Source: Clostridiales bacterium UBA1763
GTDB lineage: Bacteria > Bacillota > Clostridia > Oscillospirales > Oscillospiraceae
Length of the DNA: 24,240 nucleotides
Assembly: GCA_002314685.1 (NCBI GenBank)
Contig: DCHB01000066.1
Span: 1 to 24,240 of the forward strand
Direction of reading: 5' to 3'
Position 1 is the stretch's first letter; each line of letters starts with the position of its first letter. Position numbers and translations under genes: made by a program. This document shows, piece after piece, positions 14,408-21,508 of this stretch. The notes under the pieces were generated by a model. That model was not told the origin of the DNA. It worked only from the letters and a program-made list of their open reading frames with translations, and ran no database searches.

Positions 14408-15802
14408 TTACTGCTTGCTCTTTATGTACTCGTCAATGCCCTTTGCGCCTGTCTTGCCTGCGCCCATTGCGAGGATAACGGTTGCAGCACCGGTGACAGC
14501 GTCGCCGCCTGCGAAGACGCCCTCACGGGAGGTCTTGCCGTTTTCGTCAGCCTCAATGCCGCCCTTACGGGTGAAGGTGAGACCCTCGGTGGTGTTGCGG
14601 ATAAGGGGATTGGGGCTGGTGCCGATTGCGATGATAACGGTATCGACATCGAGTACCCAGTTGCTTCCCTCAACGGGAACGGGCTTTCTGCGGCCCTTCT
14701 CATCGGGCTCGCCGAGCTCCTGCTTGACAAGCTCAATGCCCTTAACTCTGCCGTTCTCGTCAGCAACGATAGAAACGGGGTTGTTCAGGAGGTTGAACTC
14801 AATGCCCTCAGCCTCTGCGTGCTCGACCTCTTCCTTACGTGCGGGCAGCTCATCACGGCCACGGCGGTAGGTGATGTAAACGTGCTCAGCACCGAGACGC
14901 TTTGCAACGCGGGATGCGTCCATTGCAACGTTGCCTGCGCCGACAACTGCAACGCGGTTGAAGTGCTTGATGGGCGTATCGTAGTCATCTCTGTAAGCCT
15001 TCATGAGGTTTACGCGGGTGAGAAGCTCGTTAGCGGAGTAAACGCCGAGCAGGTTCTCGCCGGGAATCTTAAGGAACTGGGGCAGACCTGCGCCGGAGCC
15101 GATAAACACTGCTTCGTAGCCGAAATCGTCGAACAGCTCGTCAACGGTGACGGACTTGCCGATGATAGCGTCGGTGACGAAGTTTACGCCGATAGCCTTG
15201 AGGTTGTCGATCTCAGCGGCAACGATCTCCTTGGGGAGACGGAACTGAGGAATACCGTAAACAAGAACGCCGCCGGTCTTGTGGAATGCTTCGTAAATGG
15301 TGACCTCGTAGCCCAGCTTGCGCAGGTCGCCTGCACAGGTGAGGCTGGCAGGACCTGAGCCGACAACAGCGATCTTGTGGCCGTTGGACTCGGGAACTAC
15401 GGGTGCGGGCTTGTCAGCCTTGTTCATGTGGTAGTCAGCAACAAAACGCTCGAGACGGCCGATACCGACGCTCTCGCCCTTGATGCCGCGGACACACTTG
15501 CTCTCGCACTGCTTCTCCTGCGGGCAAACACGACCGCAGACAGCAGGCAGGGAGTTGGTGGAGGTGATTATCTCATAAGCTGCATCGAAGTCACCCTCGG
15601 CAACCTTTGCAATAAACTCGGGGATACGAACGGAAACGGGGCAGCCAGTACGGCACATGGGGTTGGGGCAGTTGAGGCAGCGCTTTGCCTCGTCAATTGC
15701 CATCTCGGGAGTGTAGCCGAGAGCGACCTCCTCGAAGTTACCTGCACGGACAATAGGATCCTGCTCAGGCATCGGGTTCTTTTCCATCTTCATATTAGCC
15801 AT
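14408..15802 (-). CDS. nfnB: NfnB: FAD/iron-sulfur large subunit of NADH-dependent ferredoxin:NADP+ oxidoreductase (GltD/SudA-like)
   Basis: The protein is 464 residues, a normal NfnB length. The N-terminal helical domain has C42, C45, C50, C54 and C89, C93, C99, C103, the ligands of two [4Fe-4S] clusters. FAD binding is at GSGPAS (148-153), NADP(H) binding at GAGNVA (288-293), and the closing FAD motif at AGGD (431-434). NfnAB is the cytosolic flavin-bifurcating transhydrogenase that links NADPH oxidation to reduction of ferredoxin and NAD+, or runs in reverse. The start follows AGGAGG by eight bases and overlaps the nfnA stop by eight bases, so the subunits are translationally coupled. Automated pipelines often call it glutamate synthase small subunit or SudA; the linked NfnA rules for Nfn. 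Compare the 912-residue protein at 3975, which shares GEPDEKGRRKPV exactly. Confidence 0.92.
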   Translation of the reverse strand: MANMKMEKNPMPEQDPIVRAGNFEEVALGYTPEMAIDEAKRCLNCPNPMCRTGCPVSVRIPEFIAKVAEGDFDAAYEIITSTNSLPAVCGRVCPQEKQCESKCVRGIKGESVGIGRLERFVADYHMNKADKPAPVVPESNGHKIAVVGSGPASLTCAGDLRKLGYEVTIYEAFHKTGGVLVYGIPQFRLPKEIVAAEIDNLKAIGVNFVTDAIIGKSVTVDELFDDFGYEAVFIGSGAGLPQFLKIPGENLLGVYSANELLTRVNLMKAYRDDYDTPIKHFNRVAVVGAGNVAMDASRVAKRLGAEHVYITYRRGRDELPARKEEVEHAEAEGIEFNLLNNPVSIVADENGRVKGIELVKQELGEPDEKGRRKPVPVEGSNWVLDVDTVIIAIGTSPNPLIRNTTEGLTFTRKGGIEADENGKTSREGVFAGGDAVTGAATVILAMGAGKTGAKGIDEYIKSKQ

Positions 15803-16661
15803 TACGCTTACCTCCTGTCATGTTGCAGATATGCTTTGCAGCCTCGTCCTGCTCGTCCTTGTAGAATGCAGCACGCTTGATGAGGGAGTCAAAGTCAACC
15901 TCGTGTGCGTCGAAGTCGGGACCGTCAACGCAAGCGAACTTGGTCTCGCCGCCGACGATAACACGGCAGCCGCCGCACATACCTGTGCCGTCAACCATGA
16001 TGGGGTCGAGGGAGATGATGGTCTTGATGCCGTAGGGACGGGTGACATCTGCGAGGAACTTCATCATGATGTCGGGGCCGATTGCGATAACGCGATCGAA
16101 CTGAGGCTTGCCCTCTGCGATGTTTGCATCGATTTCCTGCTTGAGATACTGGGTGGTAAAGCCCTTCTCACCGTAGGTGCCGTCGTCGGTGCACATGATG
16201 AGCTTGTCGGAAGCGGCCTTGAGCTCGTCCTTAAGGATGACGATGTCAGCGCTTCTGAAGCCTGCGATGAAGGTAACGTCGATGCCCTTCTCGTGCATTT
16301 CCTTGGCAATGGGGTATGCGATAGCACAGCCGACGCCGCCGCCGACAACGCAAACCTTCTTAAGGCCTTCCATCTCGGTAGCCTTGCCGAGAGGACCGAC
16401 GAAGTCGGTGATATAGTCGCCTTCTTCAACAGTGTGGAGCATCTTGGTGGTGCGGCCTGCGGCCTGTACCATAACGGTTACGGTGCCCTTCTCACGGTCG
16501 TAGCCTGCTACGGAAACGGGAGTACGCTCACCCTGCTCGTCAAGACGGAAAATGACGAACTGACCCGCCTGTGCGTGCTTTGCAACCAGCGGAGCTTCGA
16601 TCTCGAACAGGCAAATGGTCTTTGCGTCGTTCAGAAATCTCTTAGTTACTACTTTGAACAT
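15795..16661 (-). CDS. nfnA: NfnA: FAD/[2Fe-2S] small subunit of NADH-dependent ferredoxin:NADP+ oxidoreductase
   Basis: The protein is 288 residues from the ATG at 16661, seven bases after AAGAGG; a frame extending to 16700 adds residues without a ribosome site. It has a ferredoxin-reductase fold: FAD-binding RTPVSVAGYD (46-55), the NAD(H) site GGGVGCAIAYP (107-117), and the C-terminal [2Fe-2S] site with D224, C229, C232 and C244 (DGTGMCGGC and FACVDG). In the known Nfn structure that cluster has one aspartate ligand, which matches D224 here. It is the first gene of the two-gene nfnAB operon, behind a near-consensus promoter. Old names for relatives are sulfide dehydrogenase SudB and dihydroorotate dehydrogenase electron-transfer subunit. 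Confidence 0.93.
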   Translation of the reverse strand: MFKVVTKRFLNDAKTICLFEIEAPLVAKHAQAGQFVIFRLDEQGERTPVSVAGYDREKGTVTVMVQAAGRTTKMLHTVEEGDYITDFVGPLGKATEMEGLKKVCVVGGGVGCAIAYPIAKEMHEKGIDVTFIAGFRSADIVILKDELKAASDKLIMCTDDGTYGEKGFTTQYLKQEIDANIAEGKPQFDRVIAIGPDIMMKFLADVTRPYGIKTIISLDPIMVDGTGMCGGCRVIVGGETKFACVDGPDFDAHEVDFDSLIKRAAFYKDEQDEAAKHICNMTGGKRNG

Positions 16662-16720
16662 TTTTTTACCTCTTATCCATTTTATATTTTTTGTTTTCAC
16701 AATTTTCGGATAACGCTACT

Positions 16721-16749
16721 ATTTTAATTCAATTGCACAGAATTGTCAA
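16721..16749 (-). promoter_or_regulatory. Promoter of the nfnAB operon
   Basis: On the minus strand TTGACA (16749-16744), exactly 17 bases, TAAAAT (16726-16721), leaving a leader of roughly 55 bases. Confidence 0.8.
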
Positions 16750-16775
16750 CATTATAAATAATCCGCATAATCACT

Positions 16776-16806
16776 AAAAGTCCTTGAAAATCAAGGGCTT
16801 TTTCAG
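16776..16806. terminator. Unassigned terminator-like hairpin between divergent promoters
   Basis: AAAAGTCCTTGA and TCAAGGGCTTTT pair around a short A loop with one G-T wobble, followed by a T run on the plus strand. Both flanking genes point away from it, so no known transcript ends here. Confidence 0.55.
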
Positions 16807-16834
16807 ATTGTTTGATTATAAATTAACTATCGGT

Positions 16835-16849
16835 ATGCAAAATTTGCAT
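16835..16849. promoter_or_regulatory. Candidate operator upstream of galM
   Basis: ATGCAAAATTTGCAT is a palindrome of two 7-bp arms around one base, ending 13 bases before the galM -35. The binding protein is unknown. Confidence 0.45.
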
Positions 16850-16862
16850 GGTTTTTGATATA

Positions 16863-16891
16863 TTGCAATAGAGCTAAACACAGTATATAAT
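16863..16891 (+). promoter_or_regulatory. Promoter of galM
   Basis: TTGCAA (16863-16868), 17 bases, TATAAT (16886-16891). The leader is very short, about 11-20 bases. Confidence 0.75.
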
Positions 16892-16908
16892 AATGCCGAG
16901 GTGAGAAA

Positions 16909-17874
16909 ATGATGACAATGAAGGAAAGCTTCGGAGATTATTCTCTTATAAGGCTTGAAAATCACAAAGGAATGACGGTTACAATTACCGACCTCGGCGC
17001 AACCGTGCAGAGTATTTTTGTCCCCGACAGAGACGGAAACGTTGCAGATGTCATACTCGGCTACGATACCCCCGAGGAATATCTCGAAAACGACGGCTAT
17101 TTCGGTGCCTGCATAGGCAGATACGCAAACAGAATAAAGGGTGCGCGTTTTTCTCTTAACGGCGTTGAATACAAGATTACCGCAAACGAGGGCAAAAACA
17201 CCCTGCACGGCGGTACGGGCTATCAAGTGCGCAGATTTAATATTGACTCAATGGGCGAGGATTATGTCCTGTTTTCGCTCACAGACCCCGACGGCACGGA
17301 CGGATTTCCCGCAAAGCTCGAGGTCAAGGTAAAATATGAGCTTACAGACGGCAATGAGCTTAAAATAAGCTATGAGGCTGTATCCGACGGCGACACGGTA
17401 GTAAATCTCACAAATCACTGCTATTTCAATCTTGCAGGGCAGGGGAATATTCTGTCGCACGAGCTTATGATAAATGCCGACAGCTATCTTGAGGTTGACT
17501 CTGAGCTTATTCCGACTAAAGCCTGCTTCGTTGAGGGCACAGAGTTTGACTTCAGAAAACCGAGAGAGGTTGAGAAGCCCTATTACGACCACTGCTATGT
17601 GCTTATGGGCGAGCTGTGTGCCGAGGTTTACGAGCGTCAAAGCGGCAGAAAAATGAAGGTGATAACCGATATGCCCGGCGTGCAGTTTTACGCGGGCGGC
17701 ACAACGAGCGACAGACGCGGCAAAAACGGTGCACGCTACGGTAAAAACTCCGCACTGTGTCTTGAAACTCAGTTTTTCCCCGATGCACCGAACAGACCCG
17801 ATTTCCCGAGCACAGTACTCAAAGCAGGGGAAGTATTCAAAAGCACGACAAGCTATATATTCTCGGCAGAATAA
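16909..17874 (+). CDS. galM: Aldose 1-epimerase (mutarotase)
   Basis: The 321-residue protein carries the family motifs in order: DLGATVQSI (28-36), GRYANRIKGARF (70-81), NTLHGG (97-102), a histidine-containing NLTNHCYFNLAG (the catalytic His motif), and ETQFFPDAPN near the end with the catalytic glutamate. The enzyme interconverts alpha and beta anomers of glucose or galactose in the cytosol, feeding sugar kinases. GAGGTGAG (16898-16905) precedes two adjacent ATGs (16909 and 16912), so the second may be the true start. It is a single-gene unit with its own promoter and terminator; no other galactose gene is nearby. Confidence 0.92.
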   Translation: MMTMKESFGDYSLIRLENHKGMTVTITDLGATVQSIFVPDRDGNVADVILGYDTPEEYLENDGYFGACIGRYANRIKGARFSLNGVEYKITANEGKNTLHGGTGYQVRRFNIDSMGEDYVLFSLTDPDGTDGFPAKLEVKVKYELTDGNELKISYEAVSDGDTVVNLTNHCYFNLAGQGNILSHELMINADSYLEVDSELIPTKACFVEGTEFDFRKPREVEKPYYDHCYVLMGELCAEVYERQSGRKMKVITDMPGVQFYAGGTTSDRRGKNGARYGKNSALCLETQFFPDAPNRPDFPSTVLKAGEVFKSTTSYIFSAE

Positions 17875-17905
17875 AAAACAGCGGAAATTTTTCCGCTGTT
17901 TTTTT
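17873..17905. terminator. Bidirectional terminator between galM and the GNAT gene
   Basis: AAAAACAGCGGAAA pairs with TTTCCGCTGTTTTT, with A and T runs on both sides. It overlaps the stop codons of both converging genes (17872-17874 and 17904-17906). Confidence 0.9.
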
Positions 17906-18713
17906 AATCCAAAGCAAGATTGAAGCTCAAATTGTCGGGCGGGGGCACGAGCGAGTACACGGTCATAAACGGCTCGGCACTTTCATCGGAGCGACGCACA
18001 AGCGCATATTCCGCCCCGAGCATATTACACAGTGAGGGTATAAAGTCCGCACTGTCGTTAAGAGCCTCTTTTATATACAGCACCTTACCGTCAATATAAC
18101 CGCAGGCGATGCCGCCCTCGCAGGCGAACATACCGCCGCCATACGCCTCGCAAATAGCCTGCTGATAGAGCAGATAGCCGTATAATAAGTTTACATAATT
18201 ATTTTGCTTCAAGAGGTCAGCTCTTAAAAAGCCATATTCATCGGCGTGAAGCCTGCGAATTTCACAGCCCTTATCCGTGGGATAAAGCTTATCATAGCGA
18301 CAACGGCTCACGACCTCAAAGCCCGCGACAGAGTTGTACCAATTATAAAGTGATTTTTCTGCGGGCAGGGTACAGCAAATATCAATGTCCCTGTTCCAGC
18401 AGTATCGTTGACACTGACGGGTAAGCTTAGCACCTATTCCGTTTCCGCGGGCAAAGGGCTCAACAGCCACGGCGTAGATATAAGAGAGATTTTTCGGTGC
18501 TTTTTCGGGCATCCAAAGCTCGGCATCCAGAACATAAGCACAGCCCAGGAGCTCGCCGCGACATTCGGCGACAAAGCCCGTACCCATAGACGGCAGAAGC
18601 TCAAAAAAGCGGTCAACAAGCTCCGGCTTATCGTCGAAGGTCTCAATCCACAGTGCCTTGAGCGAGGGCACATCCTCGGGCTTGTATTCACTTATGCTCA
18701 AGTCGTAGTACAT
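17904..18713 (-). CDS. GNAT-family N-acetyltransferase
   Basis: The protein is 269 residues from the ATG at 18713, one base after the stop of the upstream gene (TAATATG), so it is translationally coupled; longer upstream translation is a shadow. The N-terminal 130 residues are a GNAT fold, with the acetyl-CoA pyrophosphate-binding loop RGNGIGAKL (89-97) after the beta-strand IYAVAVEPF. The C-terminal half (CGYIDGKVLYIKEA and beyond) resembles the partial second GNAT repeat seen in some two-domain members. Its acyl acceptor is unknown. It is the last gene of the cca-udg-DUF2156-GNAT operon. Confidence 0.85.
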   Translation of the reverse strand: MYYDLSISEYKPEDVPSLKALWIETFDDKPELVDRFFELLPSMGTGFVAECRGELLGCAYVLDAELWMPEKAPKNLSYIYAVAVEPFARGNGIGAKLTRQCQRYCWNRDIDICCTLPAEKSLYNWYNSVAGFEVVSRCRYDKLYPTDKGCEIRRLHADEYGFLRADLLKQNNYVNLLYGYLLYQQAICEAYGGGMFACEGGIACGYIDGKVLYIKEALNDSADFIPSLCNMLGAEYALVRRSDESAEPFMTVYSLVPPPDNLSFNLALD

Positions 18714-18714
18714 A

Positions 18715-19611
18715 TTATTTCTCGCACAAAATGAATTTTTCGAGTAGCGTCTCGGGCTTGTAGGAGAGCTTTGATTTGCGCAGTGAGGGGTTGCCCATGT
18801 CATCCTCTCGGTTGACATAATGTATATACGGATGCTCTTTGATAATCTGCCTTGCCATCTCGCGGCATACCATGGGGTAGGCACCGTCAATATCCGAAAA
18901 AGCCTTCTCAAAATGTATGCAGAAGGTATCGCGGCTTATTACCTCGCCGACAGTAAAGCCGATAATTTCGCCCTCGGCATACAGCGCACCGCCCTCAAGA
19001 CCGAGTGCCTCGAAGCTTTCAAAGCAGCGGTTTATTGCGTCAAGCTCATACTCAATATCGTCGTCTAATCTGTCCTCCGACTGACTTAGCCACTTTGTTA
19101 GCATGGCTTTGCAGTCGGGGATATTTGCCCTTGTCAAGGGCTCAAAGCACCATTCGTGCGCCGCCTCAAAGCGGTTGCAGTAGTTTCGCTTTGCGTGCAA
19201 ATGCTTTCCGGCAAACGAAGCAAGCTTCGTTACATCGTAGAGATAGTCGGCATAATCTCGGTCATCAATAAGAGCAAATTTATCTGGAAATGCCTCGTTT
19301 ACAAGCTCAAAATGCTCACGGCACACGCCGCTTATTTTGAGCTTTTCGCCGTTTTCACGGCTAATGCTTTCCATAAGCTCAAATGCGGGCACGATGCTTC
19401 CGCCTCCAACGGGGAAGGCAAAAAACCTCTCGCCCCTGCGGTGAAGCAAGGTTATCAGCCTGTCACCGCAGACAGCGACAGACTGATTAAAGCGTTTGTC
19501 CCACATATAAATGTTGCCGAAGCAGTAGTCGGCACTGCGGGAGTTTTCGGTTTTGAAATATTTGTCAAGCTCAGCCTTTTGCTCAAGGCTTACTGCTTTC
19601 AATGCAGACAT
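18715..19611 (-). CDS. DUF2156 (LPG-synthase C-terminal-like) protein
   Basis: The 298-residue soluble protein starts directly after the uracil-DNA glycosylase stop codon with no gap. The pattern FGNIYMWDKRF near residue 31-41, KRNYCNRFEAAHEW in the middle, and the C-terminal YPMVCREMARQIIKE with NREDDMGNPSLRKSKLSYKP match DUF2156, the catalytic GNAT-like domain of phosphatidylglycerol lysyltransferase (MprF). In MprF that domain transfers an amino acid from aminoacyl-tRNA to lipid; stand-alone versions without the membrane flippase part are common in Firmicutes and mostly uncharacterised. It sits between a tRNA-maturation gene two genes upstream and a second GNAT gene downstream. Confidence 0.8.
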   Translation of the reverse strand: MSALKAVSLEQKAELDKYFKTENSRSADYCFGNIYMWDKRFNQSVAVCGDRLITLLHRRGERFFAFPVGGGSIVPAFELMESISRENGEKLKISGVCREHFELVNEAFPDKFALIDDRDYADYLYDVTKLASFAGKHLHAKRNYCNRFEAAHEWCFEPLTRANIPDCKAMLTKWLSQSEDRLDDDIEYELDAINRCFESFEALGLEGGALYAEGEIIGFTVGEVISRDTFCIHFEKAFSDIDGAYPMVCREMARQIIKEHPYIHYVNREDDMGNPSLRKSKLSYKPETLLEKFILCEK

Positions 19612-20184
19612 TCAGTAGGTTTCCTTACAAATTCGTTTTATCTCACTGCGGATTGAACGCAGGTCGGCAAAGGCTTCGGGACGCTTCGTGACATCGCGTA
19701 AAAGCGCGGAGGGGTGATAAATTGCGGTGTATCTTCTGCCGTCTATGTCGTACCATTTGCCGTGCTCGCGGGTTATGCGAAAATCCTCGTTTATGAGTGT
19801 TGTGGCTGAAATTCTGCCGAGGCATATTATAATTTTAGGGTCAACAAGCTCAATCTGCTTTTCGAGCCACATATAGCAGGCATCCTGCTCCTCGTCACGC
19901 GGGTCGCGGTTTTTCGGAGGGCGGCACTTGACAATGTTTGCAATGTAAACCTTCGTGCGGTCAAGGTCAATCATTCTGAGCATATCATCAAGAAGCTGAC
20001 CTGCTCTGCCGACAAAGGGCACGCCCTGAATATCCTCCTGCTCACCCGGGCCCTCGCCTATGAGCATGACCTCCGCGTGCTCGTTTCCGACACCGAAAAC
20101 GAGATTTTTCCTCGTTTGAGCAAGCTCGCAGGCAAAACAGCTCATGCACTCTTTTTTCAGTTGTTCCATTGTGTAGCCGTGCAT
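19612..20184 (-). CDS. Family 4 uracil-DNA glycosylase with [4Fe-4S] cluster
   Basis: The 190-residue protein is typical for family 4. Cysteines C16, C19, C87 and C103 are positioned as the cluster ligands. Motif 1 is GEGPGEQED (43-51), followed by PFVGRAGQLLD (56-66); motif 2 is HPSALLR (157-163). It removes uracil from DNA arising from cytosine deamination, the first step of base excision repair, in the cytosol. Its ATG shares one base with the cca stop codon (TGATG), so it is translationally coupled, and its own stop abuts the DUF2156 start. Confidence 0.93.
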   Translation of the reverse strand: MHGYTMEQLKKECMSCFACELAQTRKNLVFGVGNEHAEVMLIGEGPGEQEDIQGVPFVGRAGQLLDDMLRMIDLDRTKVYIANIVKCRPPKNRDPRDEEQDACYMWLEKQIELVDPKIIICLGRISATTLINEDFRITREHGKWYDIDGRRYTAIYHPSALLRDVTKRPEAFADLRSIRSEIKRICKETY

Positions 20185-21377
20185 CAGCTTTCCTCCGAAT
20201 ATTTTGCCAAAGCAAGCAGTATTTCGCGTTTGTTGTTTTCGGGGTATTCCATTACATAGTCAAGCAAAAACTTGAGCATTTCACCGAGCTCGGGACCTTT
20301 AAGACCGAGGTCTAAAAGGTCATCGCCCGAAACGGCAAGGTGCTTGAGAGAGAAGCACTCGCCGCTTTTAAGTATGGATTTGACATCCTTTTCGCAGTCG
20401 ATGCCGTCAATGACCTTGAAAGCGTCAACGGCGCAGGAAACGGAGTCAACTCCGTAGAGGTTAAGAAGTCTTTTGAAGCCGAGCTTATTCTCGGGCACGG
20501 GATTTTTGAGCATAAGCTCCGCATCGCGGCAGCAGCGCAGAGTGCGCCCGTCAAGCCTCAAAGCCTCAAGAAAATCGCTCGCGGACGGGATATAGCCGTA
20601 TTTTTGGAGCATTATACTGAATGTAACCCACCGCGTAAGCGGCTTGCGCGGCATATCCGCAATGCCCATGTAATCGGGATTTGACCAGCCGTTACCCTTG
20701 ATGTATGAGCTGAGGAGTCCGAAGCTTATAGCCGCGCCGAGGGTGTCGGGGCGGGAGCTGAGCAGTATTTTTTCGAGCTCATCGCGCACTCGCTCGGGTG
20801 CAAGCTCAGCGGCAAGCTGAGCACATTCGCTTATAGCCGTGCAGGTCTCGTATTCGATAGTGAAGCCGAGGCGGGCTGAAAATCTCAGTGCTCTCAGCAT
20901 ACGCAGAGCATCCTCGGTAAAGCGCGTTTTAGGCTCACCGACACAGCGAATAGTGCGGTTTTTAATGTCTGCAACGCCGTCAAAGGGGTCGGATATCATA
21001 CCGTCGGCGGACAGCGCGATTGCATTCATCGTAAAGTCGCGGCGGCTTAAATCACTAATTAGGTCAGAAACAAAGGTGACATTTTCGGGCCTGCGGTGGT
21101 CGCGGTAGCTTCCGTCACTGCGGAAGGTGGTGACCTCGGCACTGCGGTTTCCGACTATTACGGTAACGGTGCCGTGCTTTATACCCGTAGGCTTTGAGTC
21201 GGGGAATATCTCCAAAACCTCATCGGGAAGTGCGCTTGTGCATATATCCCAATCCTGCGGTGTAATATCCATAAGCGTATCGCGGACACAGCCTCCGACA
21301 AGGAAGGCGAGATGACCTCTCGCCTGAAGCCCGAAGAGAATTTGCCTGACATATTTTGGGGGATTTATTTGTGGCAT
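20184..21377 (-). CDS. cca: CCA tRNA nucleotidyltransferase (class II poly(A) polymerase family)
   Basis: The 397-residue protein has the class II nucleotidyltransferase head: LVGGCVRD (26-33), the metal-binding DWD (42-44), the RRDFTMNAIA motif (about 112-121), and FTEDALRMLRALRFSARLGF after it. It adds or repairs the CCA 3' end of tRNAs in the cytosol; some relatives add only CC or A, or poly(A), which motifs alone cannot settle. There is no obvious HD domain at the C-terminus, unlike many Gram-negative versions. The ribosome site is weak (AGGTC). It is the first gene of a four-gene operon with one-base overlaps, behind a promoter divergent from murC. Confidence 0.9.
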   Translation of the reverse strand: MPQINPPKYVRQILFGLQARGHLAFLVGGCVRDTLMDITPQDWDICTSALPDEVLEIFPDSKPTGIKHGTVTVIVGNRSAEVTTFRSDGSYRDHRRPENVTFVSDLISDLSRRDFTMNAIALSADGMISDPFDGVADIKNRTIRCVGEPKTRFTEDALRMLRALRFSARLGFTIEYETCTAISECAQLAAELAPERVRDELEKILLSSRPDTLGAAISFGLLSSYIKGNGWSNPDYMGIADMPRKPLTRWVTFSIMLQKYGYIPSASDFLEALRLDGRTLRCCRDAELMLKNPVPENKLGFKRLLNLYGVDSVSCAVDAFKVIDGIDCEKDVKSILKSGECFSLKHLAVSGDDLLDLGLKGPELGEMLKFLLDYVMEYPENNKREILLALAKYSEES

Positions 21378-21411
21378 ATAATTTAGACCTGTAATATGTT
21401 GATTTAACTAC

Positions 21412-21440
21412 TTGTAATGTTTAATCTGCGGTATTATAAT
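21412..21440 (+). promoter_or_regulatory. Promoter of murC
   Basis: TTGTAA (21412-21417), 17 bases, TATAAT (21435-21440); the leader is about 60 bases. Its -10 overlaps that of the divergent cca promoter. Confidence 0.75.
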
Positions 21441-21464
21441 ATCATTTGCAAAATGCAACATCAA
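21436..21464 (-). promoter_or_regulatory. Promoter of the cca operon
   Basis: On the minus strand TTGATG (21464-21459), 17 bases, TATTAT (21441-21436). It shares the ATTATAAT core with the murC promoter, so the two polymerases would compete. Confidence 0.6.
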
Positions 21465-21508
21465 TACCAAATTGTTAATTATGGTGTTAAGCACCGAATG
21501 GAGATAAT

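Noticed and set aside
16650..16720. A Rex-type redox operator near the nfnAB promoter (a TTGTGAAAAC stretch on the minus strand)
   Set aside because: Only one half-site is present; no TTCACAA partner at the right distance.
14399..16727. Long plus-strand frames opposite nfnB and nfnA
   Set aside because: They are mirror images of the biased nfn codons with no ribosome site or recognisable domain.
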